64,000 nucleotides of DNA. Source: Niveomyces insectorum RCEF 264. Its lineage: Eukaryota; Ascomycota; Sordariomycetes; Hypocreales; Cordycipitaceae. Below, one piece after another: positions 1 through 11,617 of this stretch (position 1 is its first letter; every line of letters begins with the position of its first letter). The notes under the pieces were generated by a model. The model was not told where the DNA came from, made no database searches, and saw only the letters and a program-made list of their open reading frames with translations. Where the stretch lies: positions 227,249-291,248 of the forward strand of contig AZHD01000013.1 in assembly GCA_001636815.1 (NCBI GenBank), read 5' to 3'. The position numbers were made by a program, and so were the translations under genes.

Positions 1-1158
1 TGGTGTACGTTTCATGTGTTTTTTTCTTCTCTTCGATCGACCACCAGTCTGTTTCTAACATGTGACCAGTCTCCTTCTACGTGGAGGACCTCCGTCCGAT
101 CAAATGGAACGACGAGGCGTACGACCACCTGGTGTACGACGAGCAGCAAAAGGACCTCGTCTTGTCCTTTGTAGAGAGCCACAGACGGACAACGAGCAAG
201 CTGGACGATGTCATTGTGGGAAAAGGTAGAGTTTTCGGGGGGGACGAAAAGGGTGGCGTTGAATGTGCCTACGTCGCTAACATACAAACTCAGGCGACGG
301 TCTGATCATCCTCCTCAGCGGTCCTCCAGGCACTGGCAAAACCTTAACAGCGGAAGCGGGTAAGTTTTTTTTTTTTTTTCTTCTCTTCCTTTTTAATGTA
401 CACCTCACTTCCTGCGTTTCTTTTCCCCCTCCGCTAACCGTCCAGTCGCCGACCGCACCCACCGCCCTCTCTTCTACCTGCAGGCCGAGGACCTCGGCGT
501 CAACGCCGCCGCCCTCGGCGCCAACGTCAAAAAGGTCTTCGAGATGGCCACCGAGTGGGACGCCGTCGTCCTGCTCGACGAGGCCGACGTCTTCATGGCC
601 GAGCGCCACCCGCAGGACATTGCCCGCAACGAGCTCGTGTCCATCTTTTTGCGCGAGCTCGAGTACTTCAAGGGCATCATCTTTCTGACGACGAACCTGT
701 ACGACACCATCGACACGGCGTTCCGCAGCCGCGTCAGCCTGCACCTGCTGTTCCGGCCGCTGACGGCCGAGGCGCGGCTGGCGGTGTGGCGCAAGTTTCT
801 GGCGCGGGTGCACGCCCGCAGCGACGACGGCGGCGACGGCGACGGTGACTATGACGGTGAGGGGGCCGACAAGGGCGAAGCCGCCGACGGAGGCGGGACG
901 AACGGTGCCGCCGACACCGACATCGTCGCCACGACCGTCCCCCCCACAACCCAGCTCGACGAGGCGGACCTCGTCGAGCTCTCCGCGTGGAATCTCAACG
1001 GCCGCGAGATCAAGACGGCCGTCAAGATGGTCACGGCGTGGTGCGCGCACAAGGGCCACGCCATGACGCTGGAGCGGCTGGAGAACGGCATCCGCGTGAC
1101 GTCGCCGCACGCATCCAAGGCGGCGGCAGCGGGAGAGACGGATTTGTACGACGACTAG
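1..1158 (+). CDS. AAA+ ATPase of the fungal DUF7025-AAA type, 3' part
   Basis: The gene enters from the left edge, so its N-terminus is missing. The first bases look like an intron ending at 69, followed by exons 70-225, 294-359 and 446-1158 (stop TAG). Introns at 226-293 and 360-445 restore one continuous frame. The protein carries a Walker A motif GPPGTGKT split across the exon 2 region, a Walker B motif VVLLDEADVF, and a sensor/arginine-finger stretch (LTTNLYDTIDTAFRSRV), in the order expected of an AAA+ ATPase module. The pre-AAA text (DLRPIKWNDEAYDHLV) matches the linker usually found before AAA domains in the large fungal family with an N-terminal DUF7025. A Asp/Gly-rich, low-complexity insert (about 825-945) precedes the C-terminal lid. 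These proteins are thought to remodel proteins or complexes; the substrate is unknown. The family is recognised with confidence, the role is not. Confidence 0.85.
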
Positions 1159-1309
1159 GGGGGAGAAGGAGGAATGTGCCCGCGCGTCGGTTGGTGAATT
1201 CCGGTTGTAACGAGTTCTATGATAGTCTGCAATATAGTGTTTGGTTTTTCGTAATTTTCGTGTTGTGAGGTCAGATGCTTCTTTATTCTGAGACCGTTTC
1301 TGTGACTCC

Positions 1310-1567
1310 CTACACCTTGGAGGACGGCGAGTTGAGGCCTGCCGGCTCCGTCGCCGCCGGCAGCACAATGGTGACCCGCTTGCGGCGCGCGGGCCGGCGG
1401 CGCAGCGTGCGGACGGCCTGCACGGCGGCCGAGACGGCGCCGACCAGGACGAGCAGCGCCTCGAGGCCCAGCAGCACGGCCCACACGCGGTTGAGCAGCC
1501 GCTGTTCGTCGTCGAAGAGGGTGGCGATGGAGAGCATGGCGGGCAGCCGCTGCACGAGGGACGTCAT
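1310..1567 (-). CDS. small one-helix membrane protein, unknown function
   Basis: Single-exon frame of 85 codons. I do not recognise the family. Almost every codon ends in G or C, as in the certain genes here and unlike the flanking DNA, which is the main reason to call it real. The protein starts MTSLVQRLPAMLSI, has a hydrophobic stretch at about residues 30-52 (WAVLLGLEALLVLVGAVSA) that should span a membrane, then an Arg-rich patch (LRRRPARRKR) that would stay cytosolic or in the matrix by the positive-inside rule. The bases just upstream of the start (1568-1620 and 1720-1760, read on the minus strand) are pyrimidine-rich, like other leaders in this window. It is tail-to-tail with the AAA+ ATPase, about 150 bp apart. 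Confidence 0.6.
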   Translation of the reverse strand: MTSLVQRLPAMLSIATLFDDEQRLLNRVWAVLLGLEALLVLVGAVSAAVQAVRTLRRRPARRKRVTIVLPAATEPAGLNSPSSKV

Positions 1568-3991
1568 GATGGGGGGGTGACGGGGAAAGAAGAGAAAGAA
1601 AAGAAAGAGGAAGTCCTCTGCTGGAGAACAGAGTGATGTCTCTTCGCCTTGAAGGGGGGGTGGACAAAGGCCAAAGCAAGCCGCCGCAGGGAGGAAAAAG
1701 GAGAAGGACGTCGTGACACACCAGCAAATCTTTTTTTTTCTTTTCTTCCTTTTTCCTCGACTCCTCTATTCGTCTCGAAGGGACTAACAACGCAGAAAAA
1801 AAAAAAAAAGAAAGGAAAAGGAGATGTTGGAACAAAGAAGGCGACGGAGGATGCAAGACACACACCCTTTCTCGATCGTGCGGTATTTCTTTCCAACCAA
1901 CGTTGGCTGTTTGCTCGTTTTATATGTGTCTTTTTTTGTTTTTGTTTTTATTGCTTTCCTCTCCTTCACCTACTTTTCGTTATATGGCCCTTCCAGCCCC
2001 CTCTCGTGTCCTTTGAAGTGGACACGTCGGTCCACAGACGGCCGCAAAAGGCATGGCGGGAAGATGGGCAAAGAAAGAGAAAGAAAGGAGAATAAAAAAA
2101 GAGGGGGAAAGGCAAAATGGCAAAGAAAGGCAAAAACTTTAAACAATCCGTAGAAAAGGAAAAAAGGCAATAAAAAACGATGCGGAAATAATCTTGCATG
2201 TTGGAATAGATTAACCCATTTTGGTCGGTTTTGGCCCTTTTTGCGCCGGATATGTCTTCCGTGCTTTGGGTTATATGATACAGAATTTGCATTATTATCT
2301 CTTCAGCGTATGGATCTACCAGCGAAAGAATAAGATAAAATAAGATTTCCTGGTTATCGTTTTTCCGATCGGTCTGCAGCGATGGGCTTGCAGGAAGCGA
2401 TTCAAAAAGTGACCGGGGCTGAGATGAAGGGCGATACAATAGCTAAGTGAATGAAGACAAATACGAAAAAATAAAAAATAAGATGAATAAAGTGAAATAA
2501 AACGAATAAAATAAAACAAAACGAATTAAATCAAAAATCAGACTAAAAGCAATAAATTGACACAGCATCAGTCCTTCCAACATCGTGTGTATCCAAACTT
2601 CCAGGCCAAGGAAACCAGGCCTGTTGGTCTTTTTGAATTGTGTATTTCTTGTACTCCGACGATGTATTGTTCCTCTTCTTGTCGTCCTCCGTCCTCGTGT
2701 TCGTCGTGTTCGTCGTTCGACTTAACGTCGTTCCTTTCGCCGGCACTAAGCGCGCCCTCGCGTCCTGACCAACCCTTGGCCTCGGACGGCTGTGCTCACG
2801 AGCAACGACCGTGCGGGCGTGGTATGCTTGGCTTGGTTGCTGTTCCAGCTGAATCTTGGTTTCGAGGCGGATCTTCTCCGTCTGCCTGTCTGTTGGTGCG
2901 GTAGGCTCTTTGTTTCGTTCGTCGGGCTGGGACGGCGTTGAAGCGATCTGATAGGACGTCTCGGTATGCACGAGGGCATCGACATTTGCATCGAGGATGG
3001 ACGAGACTGGACGACCGTGGACGATATTGAACGAGAATGAACAAGAATGGCCAAAAATGGCCACGGGCATGAAATGAGGGCGTCGAAGAGATCGACAGAC
3101 GAACGTTGGTTCTCATCTCGTTGAAGCAACGCAACGAGTGAGGTTCGTTGTTTTGCTGATCGAGTCTCGTCTTCTCGACCACCTCGTCTTCGCAGGATTT
3201 TCGGTACAACGCCCCCCCTTCTCGCTTCCTTCCTCGCAACAACATTCTCTCTCACCTCGTTACAAAAACATGTCGGCCTGGCCGGCCAAGATGTTCCGGC
3301 TGATAACATCGCCAACGGACACGCAAGGAGAGAGTTGAGAACCCCCCCAGCTGACCCGTCTAGCTCGCAGCTCCTTGCTTGATGCGAGCCCAGAAGGACC
3401 TTCGCATCCATTCGGAGCTCTCGCGATGTTGGAGAAACTAAGGTGCAGAAAGTTGGTGGCTGTTGGGGATGAGAGGAGAGGGAGAACGTGTGTGTGTGTG
3501 ATGTGATGGCGAGAAGCAGAAGAATTGTGAATGCCCGTTCGTGAATGGGCTACGGAAGAACGAGGAGGGAAGAAGAGATTGATGTGAATACAGAGAAGAG
3601 AAGGCCAAGCGTCGAGGAGCAGACGGCCAAAATAAATAAAATAAAATAAGATAAAATAAAAAACATAAAACATCAAAACAAAAAGCAGGTGAACGACCCA
3701 CTTGAAGATGAAGAGAATGAGCGAGCCCCATGGCAACCAAGCAAAATTTTCTTGAGAAAAATATATCTATCCCTCTTCTTATTCAAATTTTTTTCGTGGG
3801 CTTTGCTTCTAATAATTTTCTCTCCTTCTTCCTCCTCTTCTTTTTCTTCTTTTCCTTCATCAACATCTTCTTCTCAACGCTGTGCCTTCCTTCTTTTCAG
3901 CTATCTGCTTCTTTTTCAAAGCCCTCATCACCACCATCAACACCATCACCGTCTTTACCATCTTCACCGTCATCATCTTATCACCAACATC
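1568..3991. other. intergenic spacer, no gene seen
   Basis: About 2.4 kb between the small membrane protein (leftward) and the hydroxylase-like gene (rightward), so it holds two divergent promoters. It is rich in A and T runs; 2460-2540 and 3630-3680 are AAAATAA-type low-complexity sequence. Open frames here lack third-position G/C bias and recognisable motifs. From about 3770 to 3990 the plus strand is strongly pyrimidine-rich and ends in CACCAACATC just before the start codon at 3992, consistent with a 5' leader. Confidence 0.5.
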
Positions 3992-4801
3992 ATGGCGTCT
4001 GCTCTCGCCGGATTTGTCGACGGCATCATGGACCGCTACCCCAGCGGCTACGTTGAGGTGCTGGCCAGCGTCTCCGTGCAGCTCATCTACCTTGCTTTTG
4101 GCCTGTTTGTTGAATGCATCCGGCCCGCCTACGTGAGCGAGACCTCGCGCAAGATGCTCGTGCAGAGCCTCCGCAACCACGTCGCCGCCACCCTGGTGCA
4201 CGTCCTCTACGTGGCCTGGATGGGCGGCCAACCCGTGCTGACGCGCACCTTTGCCACGCGGCCCTACACGCTGCCGCCCTGGACGGAGGTCGTCCGCCAC
4301 CTGGCCATCGCCCTCGTGCTCCGCGACGTGCTCTTCTACACGATCCACCAGCTCTGGCACCTGCCGCAGCTCTACAAGTTTGTCCACGCCAAGCACCACG
4401 AGGTGCGCCGGCCCAGCCGCCACCACATCCTGACCATCAGCTACATGTCCGTGACCGACTTCATGTTCCTGTACGGGTTCCCCGTCATGGCCGTGGCCAA
4501 GGCCCTCGAGATGGACATCCTCACGACCATGGCCTTCTCCTTCGTCTCTGCCGTGGGCGAGCAGATCCGCCTCGTGTTTGGCGACGTCGGCCACGACGAG
4601 CACCACCTGACCAACACGGGCGACTACGGCGTCTACGGCATCATGGACACGCTCTTTAGTCGTATGTTTTTTTTTCTTTCTTTTCTTTTTTTTGCTGTTC
4701 TATTGACTAACAAATTTTTTTTCTCAGGCTACGGACACGGAGCCGCGAAGAAGCGCAAGATGGAGTCGCAGTCGCATGGCCAGGCTGTGCCTGCCACCTA
4801 A
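3992..4801 (+). CDS. fatty acid hydroxylase / sterol desaturase superfamily protein
   Basis: Two exons, 3992-4661 and 4728-4801, give 247 residues; the 66-bp intron has a GACTAAC branch site and does not break the frame if retained. The protein shows the three histidine clusters that bind the di-iron centre of this superfamily: H119-Q-L-W-H123, H132-A-K-H135-H136 and H201-D-E-H204-H205. Hydrophobic segments near 22-42, 64-80, 100-118 and 152-192 fit an integral ER membrane enzyme. Family members hydroxylate or desaturate lipids (sterols, sphingolipid bases, alkanes, aldehydes) using O2; the substrate here cannot be told. The length is close to the short, core-only members. The C-terminus ends in a basic, hydrophilic tail (AAKKRKMESQ) encoded by exon 2. 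The ATG at 3992 was chosen because the open frame upstream of it reads low-complexity pyrimidine-rich leader. Confidence 0.85.
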   Translation: MASALAGFVDGIMDRYPSGYVEVLASVSVQLIYLAFGLFVECIRPAYVSETSRKMLVQSLRNHVAATLVHVLYVAWMGGQPVLTRTFATRPYTLPPWTEVVRHLAIALVLRDVLFYTIHQLWHLPQLYKFVHAKHHEVRRPSRHHILTISYMSVTDFMFLYGFPVMAVAKALEMDILTTMAFSFVSAVGEQIRLVFGDVGHDEHHLTNTGDYGVYGIMDTLFSRMFFFLSFLFFAVLLTNKFFFSGYGHGAAKKRKMESQSHGQAVPAT

Positions 4802-6198
4802 GGGCATAATCGGCTTCCCAACACAATCAATTTTACAAAGTACACGGCTTATGTGGAAGCCTCGGAGAGGTTCACCAAATGCACGGGAGGAAATGGAGGA
4901 CACTGGCGAGATATACGCTGAAGATGGATGTACTGGAACAATGTATCCTGAGACTTTTACGAGTGGATTTTGACCAGATGGGGCTTGGGTTTGTTGTACG
5001 GTGGGAGAAAGGCAAGGTTTCTTTTGTAAGAGAATGTTTTGAAAGACGAATGGCCTGCTTAGAGCAGTGCCAACACCAACAGGTGTTCACTAGATAGTAT
5101 CAAACGGTTGCGAGACGTACAACAATGAGAAAGGCAGCACATGCGAATGTTGGTGTTTGTTGTGAACAGAAACTGAACATCTCCCAGAGCCCGAGAAAGG
5201 TCGTACAGGCCTGTTGTCTTTGTAATAATCTGGTGCCTTCTTTCCATCTAGGCCATCAACTTGGGCTCGCAGTTAGGCATCTTGGCTAGTAAATGCGGCT
5301 CTGTCGATAATAGTTATTCAGGAAGTAGGCTGTAGACAGCACGGCCGTTAAGAGGATAGCCAGAGACTGGGGCTTTGGTGGGAGCCTCTTCGTCTGAACT
5401 TTTCTTTGACGATGTACGGTACGGCTCGTTGTCTTAACCATCGGTAAAGAAATCTGATAATCGTTGCCGCCGAGGGACGTCTTGTGTCTCTAAAGAAGTG
5501 AATTTAAGTCCTGTACTTACGTCAGATCCAGACGCGGAAAGCGCTCTTTCGACTTGGCGATGAGATGCTTTCCGGGTTATGTGCTTCAAATCATATTTTT
5601 TGGCATCCGACACGATCCGCTCGCACGTGGGTCATACCCCTTCAAAATTTAATAACAGATGCCATGCTTCGAATGGGATGTCGATGGCCGGCTAAGATGT
5701 AGTGCGAGGTAAAACAACCGCATCATTTGCTGGTGGTACTGGTGCTTGTTGATTTTTTTATAAAGCTGTTTCGGACTGGCATCTTAGGCACAACTTTGAA
5801 ATGCCATGATCCCGTTCTCGCTGAAGTTGGAGTCGAATTGGTTTTTTTGCTTTTGACGCAGAGCCACACATTTAATTTTTGAGGCTGATGTTCCTTGACC
5901 GCCTCGGTCTTAAGCGTTGATGGCTAATAAAATGACTTCTCCCTTTCCATAAATAGAGATCAAAATGAAAATAAAACCACAACAACTACAACAAAAAAAG
6001 AAGAAACACACGAACGAGCCTCCACGGACACGAAGGGCCATAAACCCCCAATGATAGAATAAGTCAACCAGCAGGCTGTCGCAATCCCTTGATGGCCGCC
6101 TTTTCATCGTGTGCCTCCAGGTTCTGATATTCATGGTTGCCACACATCTCACGTTCAGTTGCTGTCTTTTATGCAAAATTTTTACAAAACCTAGCGTC
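4802..6198. other. intergenic spacer, nothing recognised
   Basis: About 1.4 kb between the hydroxylase-like gene and the kinase, both rightward. No frame shows coding bias. I see no repeat or RNA gene; the terminator of the left gene and promoter of the right gene must lie here but no diagnostic element stands out. Confidence 0.4.
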
Positions 6199-7985
6199 AT
6201 GACTACTTACTACACATCCACCGTTCGCTTTCTGGGGCGCACTGCGCGTCGTCGTTCGCGGTGCTGCTTCCTCGGCAGCAGCACTTTTCGAACGGCTTCG
6301 AGCAAGGCAGCTCTGCCAACCGCCGGCATCACGACGAACAACCAGACGGTCGCACCCCGCCAGTTTCCCATGACGGGGTTTCGTGCGCTCCCCTGCGAGG
6401 TCAAGATCGAGGAAGAACGGCTGGAGCACTATGTGGCAGGCGACTTCTACCCCGTCACCATCGGCGACGTGTTCCAGTCGCGGTACCAGGTCGTTGCGAA
6501 GCTCGGGTTCGGCAGTGCGTCGACCGTGTGGCTCGCGAAGGACCTCACGTGCGTCTGCTTCTCTTTCGTGTCCCCCTTTTGCTCCTAGGCGTGTCCGATC
6601 TGGCCGGTTATATGTAGTCGCTGACGCACAGCGACCCACGAAGAACCAACGAATACCGCACACTCAAAGTCTGCACAGCAACAAAGGAGGGCTCTGTCGT
6701 GGCTCAGCAGGCAGCGACAGAGCTAGCTGTGTCGAAGCATCTTCGCTCAAAATCGGTCGTGGACGAAATTGCGAAACACCCCGGTAGACGGACCATTCGA
6801 ACTGTGCTGGGCTCGTTCACCATTGCCAATGAGGGTAACCACAACAACACACACCAATGCCTCCTCTATGCGCCAGCAGGCATGAGCTTTGGAGAGTTCC
6901 GGGACATCTTGCCCGAGGGCGTCTTTGACAAGCGAATGCTACAGCACAGCGTCCAGCTGCTTCTCTTTGGCCTGGACTACCTCCATCGCTGCGAGGTTGT
7001 TCATACGGGTTGGTACACTTTCCCGTTCGAGACACCTGCGTGCAATCCTAGGCCCCAGAACCGTAGCTTAACATGCTGTCCTGCAGACATCTCACCGAAC
7101 AACGTCCTCCTGGGCGTGCAGGACGCTCACATCCTTCACCAAGTAGAAGAGGACGAAGTGGCCCGACCCATGGCCCGAAAGCGGTACGGCGACGACGACA
7201 ACCGCACCGTCTACGTCTCCCGGCCCATTCCCATCACGAGCGGCAACCCGATCCTATCGGACCTCGGGTCGGCGCGCTTCGGCCAGGCATCGTACCAAGG
7301 CGACATCATGCCCTGGGTCTACCGCGCACCGGAAGTCATACTGGGCATGACGTGGTCGAGCAAGGTGGATATCTGGTCAATCGGGATGATGGTGCGTTCA
7401 CATTTCTCAATTATAAAGAGTGGGATGGGGGGCGCTTGTTTTATCGCCTGTCGACTAACAAAGGGACAAACAAACAAACAAAAACTAGATGTGGGATCTT
7501 TTTGAGCACCGTCGCCTCGTCCGGGCCAGAGATGCCCAAGACAATCCGAGCGACGAGCACCATCTGGCCGAACTGGTTGGACTTCTGGGGCCGCCACAAC
7601 CAGAATTGGTCCGCCGCAGTCCCGCGTGTAAACAATACTGGGACGCAGACGGTGCGTTTTGTCGTTGATTGACGTTCCCTTTGGGCATTCCCTATCTACG
7701 TACGCAAAACGTGCGTATTACGACGACGGCGCCCCTCTAACCGAGCCAACAGGAAATTGGATTGCTGCCACGCCGATCCCAGACGGGTCGTTGGACGCAC
7801 GGGAAACACGTCTCGCTGGCGAAGACAAGGCCCTGTTTGTGGCCATGCTCCGGCGTGTTCTGCGTTGGTTGCCGGAAGAGCGACCGCCGGCCGACGAGCT
7901 GGCGTACGACGACTTTCTCATGCAGGCGTACTTTGCATCCCGGGCGGCACAAGGAGCAACCTCCGCCGCGATGACAGTCGAGTGA
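6199..7985 (+). CDS. SRPK-like serine/threonine protein kinase
   Basis: Five exons: 6199-6548, 6632-7008, 7087-7391, 7489-7651 and 7753-7985, joined by GT-AG introns of 78-101 bp, give 475 residues and keep one frame. Kinase landmarks appear in order: Gly loop GFGSASTVW, catalytic loop HTDISPNN (H-T-D in place of H-R-D, typical of SRPK kinases), metal-binding DLG, activation-segment APE (RAPEVILG), and DIWSIG in helix F. The N-terminal 35 residues are rich in Arg, Ser and Thr with no acids, and could be a mitochondrial-type presequence or just unstructured. SR-protein kinases phosphorylate RS-repeat splicing factors, but filamentous fungi carry many divergent paralogues of unknown role, and this looks like one of those. 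The invariant VAIK lysine should be in TLKVC at the start of exon 2. Exon 1/2 joining is the least certain junction. Confidence 0.85.
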
Positions 7986-9828
7986 ATCACAATCTCACCG
8001 TCGTGGTAATACGGACAAGATAGTTGATATAATACCTTGCCCTCTTTTATCTGTTTGGGGTGACGCAGCGGCGCCTTCTTTGTGTTTTACACGTAAAGAG
8101 TTGCTTGTTGAAGACGACGTGTGGTACGCCGTACGGAATATTACTTCGTGGTCTTCTCGGCACTGCCTAGATGATGGATGCATTTTATTTCACCCACACA
8201 TTCGCCAGCTGAAAGGCATGAACAAGAGACACGCCGCGCACAAGATACAACGCTCCGAAACCGGAGAATTTGTCTGCTGCCACCTTGGCTTCCATTTTAC
8301 TCAACGGCAACGTGTAATACCCAGGTAGTAAAATCAACGGCTAGTCAATTTTCTATTATATTCCCATTTTTGTACCCAGAGTGATTTGTTGTCTTAAGAC
8401 ACGAAGTTTGCATTTCTCTCTCTGGGTCTTTTCGTCGCCGGCTCAGCTTTCCTCTCTCCCAGTCGCACAAGAGACCCGCTTCCCCAGCTTTTCCCCAGGA
8501 TTTCCCGGTTGGGCCTTTTCCCTTTTCTCCTCCACTGTTCCCGTGACCCGTGCGCCACGCCAAACCGCTTTCGGCGCTAGCAATGGGGGGTGCCTGCAGG
8601 CGGTTTGATTGTGGAGGCTCTCTCTCTACAACTGCTGTGGTGGAGTCGGCATTATGTCACTCCCTTGGCTGTAGGCCCCGCTCTCTCTCTCTCCCCGTTG
8701 TGCTCACGCGATGTCCGTTCGAGGGATGGCAAGAGCATCAGGCAAGGCCACTGCTGATGCTGTTTCCTCGTCGGAAGGTTTTTGCTCTCTTGTTTGGGAA
8801 GGCACGCTCTACAACATTTTTCACAGTATGGAGTATTTTTTGTGTACAGTACGAGAAAGGAAAGACCGTAGAGAATTGCTGGTCACTCCACCCGCGCCTT
8901 CCCTAAGAAGTGGCGCGAGAACACACGGACAAAGAAGGGTCCGAGGCAAGTCAGACGCATTTTGCCGTTTTGGCGTTCCCAATATTGCGTCCTTTTCTCC
9001 TCAGCAATTTGCTACCATTACGCATCCGCGTCAGCTTCGGCATCTTACTCATAGCCGCCGTGGCCAGGTGATCGGCCTCTTTCCCCTCTTTCTGGCCCAT
9101 ACCGTTCTCTTTCTTTGGGAGTAGTACTATGTTAACTCGTGACTTCCTTTTCCGTGGCATGCCTCGTCTGGACCCAAGAACCCTGTTAACCCCCCACCTG
9201 CCGTGTTTGTGGCTCATCGCGTAATATGATGTAAAGGAAAGAGCGACTCGCCGGCGCATAGTCGCAGCTGCCCTATACTCTTGTGTTGCGGTTGTGCCGA
9301 CGATCCCCTGATTTTCTCGCCTTCTCTTTCTCCTCTTCTCACACACCTACTGCCTCACACACACCAGCTTCCAGCCCCTTCTCTCGCCGGTCACGCCTTC
9401 CTCGATCTCCCCTGCCCCTCTCCTTTCCTTCCTTCCCGAGTCTGTTTTGAGTTTCCCCTCCTTTTCCGTCCTCTCACCTGCCCTCCCCTCTTCTCCCCTT
9501 TTCATCTCTCTGCCCCCCCCTTTTCTTCTCTTTTCTTTCTCTTCTTTTTTTCTTTTCCTACGCTTCCCGAAGCTTCATCTTCCGACATCCCACACACACA
9601 ACAACCACCAAACCCAATAGCACCGTAGTCTGCACGTCTGCAACCATCTTGGTCATCTGTAAGTTTATCCGATCTCATCCATCTGTCTAATTTTGCGTGA
9701 CAAACACCTTAGGCTAGGCTGTCACCCGTCTTTTCCATCCTTGGCCGTCTCCCTTTACTGACCTCACTTCCAGGAACAATTCCCTCCTTTTTCGAGGCAA
9801 TTCCATTCTCACACCATCATCCATCACC
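7986..9828. other. intergenic spacer ending in a long CT-rich leader
   Basis: About 1.8 kb. Bases 7986-9280 show no coding bias and no recognised element. Bases 9310-9570 are almost pure pyrimidine on the plus strand. A likely 5'-UTR intron runs from 9659 (perfect GTAAGT donor) to 9773 (TTCCAG acceptor), with a TACTGAC branch site near 9756, just before the start codon at 9829. This resembles the leader of a well-expressed fungal gene. Confidence 0.5.
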
Positions 9829-10572
9829 ATGTCTGAGCCAATAAAGAAGGTTGACTCCGCCGTCCAGGGCCTGTCAACGTCCCCGCCAAAGGACAAGGGC
9901 CACAAGAAGACAGGTTCCATTTCCGGCGCACCCGGAGTCCGGAACATCAATGAACTGGGTATGCCTTGAGCGGTCCTATGGCGGTAGCCTCTCGAAGCTA
10001 TTTATTTGTATTCAAAAGAAGGCATCGATGGTATTAACTGTGTCTGTTGTGCAGAGGCCGAGGGCACCGAGCTCCAAATAGCAAAGGAGACACAAAAGAC
10101 GGGATGGTAGGGTTTTTTTTTCTCCTTGCTCCTTTCGTTTTTACTTTCTTAGCTAACTAATCAGGAAAATCAATACGTCCCCGACGTCCATTGACGACAA
10201 GGACATTCTCAAGAAGTACCTCACCACGCCGCCAGTGAAGAAGATTGACTTGCACTTCCCACTCGGCTTGGAAGTGACCGCACGGAACCTCAAGGGCGTC
10301 ACTATCAAGGACGCCATGGATGCGATTCACAAGCAGTTCAAGAAAAGGGTGGGTTTTGTTGTTTTGGGGGGGGACGCCGCCTTCTCTTCTCTCTCAACCA
10401 GGAAGTGTTCATCTGCTAACTTTCCTTAAAGGCGGACGACGAGCTGGAATTGCCATACCTCACTGGCTTCGAGTGGGACAAGGAAGAGTCGTGGACCCGG
10501 CTGGTTGTACATCTGCAGCGGGAAAGCAGCGGCGGCGGCCAGGGAAAGAAGAAGAAGGGTAAGGGCGAGTAA
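9829..10572 (+). CDS. small conserved fungal protein, DUF6699-like
   Basis: Four exons, 9829-9958, 10055-10106, 10165-10348 and 10432-10572, give 168 residues; the three introns are 96, 58 and 83 bp. The first 45 residues are polar (Ser/Thr/Lys/Gly). The middle part reads KKYLTTPPVKKIDLHFPLGL, then a stretch whose sense is 'Val-Thr-Ile-Lys-Asp-Ala-Met-Asp-Ala-Ile', followed by a Trp-containing segment. A Pro-Pro, hydrophobic strand, then V-T-x-x-D-x-x-x-x-I helix is the pattern I associate with DUF6699, a domain of unknown function common in fungi. That assignment is by pattern memory only. The C-terminus is a Gly/Lys tail (GGGQGKKKKGKGE). Gene structure is firm because all junctions keep the frame; function is unknown. 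Confidence 0.75.
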
Positions 10573-11617
10573 TGAAGCCTCGGCTCATTGTCCGTCGTCT
10601 GGGTCGTCGATCACCGCATTACGGCGTGTGACGAACGAACGGATCTCGTCTCTCCCACCTCCCCTTTATTCCACGAAACGGTGGCTTTTTGATCCTCTGA
10701 GAGGACAATACCCCCGTTTTCGTCAACGTGTGAAATCGCCGCTCGCCGAGCAGAATAGCTAGCCTATTAAGACAGCAAGAATCAATTGACTCTTGCTACA
10801 CGTGGAGACCATTCGCAAGTGACGTCGTTTTCTTTTGTGATCTAGTTTAGCGAGCCGAGCCGAGTCCTACATGGGCGGTAGCGTAGCAAAGAAAAGACGT
10901 GAATGGCTGGCCCCGAGGTGAAGGGGCTGTCCGGCAAGGCTGCGGCCCTGCAGACCATTCCCGTTCGACCACCACGTTCCTAGTGTAGCCTGCCATAAAC
11001 AATATGGTATATTAGAAAAAAAAATGACTGAGCCGAAATTTGCTGTAATATGGAGTAATATTTATAACATGTGTTACGGCGTCCTAAAGCGTGTATTGTT
11101 TCTTAAGCTCTTAAGCCGCCATGCGGAACCGTTGTAGGGACGTGCGATCGGCTAGCGTCGGACCACGGCTTAATTCCCCCCCAAACCGCCATAAACCGCA
11201 TCCCAAAAATACAGATGACGCGGGAAACCACCGAACTTTTGGCTAGTTTGTCTTCTGAACCGTAATACTGATTGCGTCTTTGTTGCGTCGCAACTATTTT
11301 GTTGTTCCTAGTTGGGTACATTGGTTCTGTGCTATGTCACGCCCCTTGAGAGATGTATTCTCACACCTCGCGGCGATCCGGGCGGCCGGTGACCACCATC
11401 CGAACGAGGGATGACGCTGTCATTTCCTGGCGATGATTGAAAAAGGGATTTCGGTGCGACGCTCCCTGAATCTCTTTTTTTGTCTTTTTCTCTCATTCTC
11501 TTCTTCCCTCTTTTCGAATCCTTCGACTGTCTTGACTTCGAGACCATTGGCCCTTTTTGTTTCAGTCCTAGACAGCCGTCTGTTGTGCAACGATCCCGAA
11601 GGAACAGGTTATGTACG
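10573..11617. other. intergenic spacer, nothing firm
   Basis: About 1 kb. A 26-codon frame at 10903-10983 has G/C-rich third positions but no start context or neighbours to support it. Pyrimidine-rich bases at 11460-11530 probably belong to the promoter or leader of the next gene. Confidence 0.4.

Noticed and set aside
3580..3620. U6-like string ATACAGAGAAGA
   Set aside because: The match stops after the ACAGAGA core; the following bases do not resemble U6 snRNA.
10903..10983. 26-codon G/C-biased frame
   Set aside because: Too short and isolated; no splice partners or homologue recognised.
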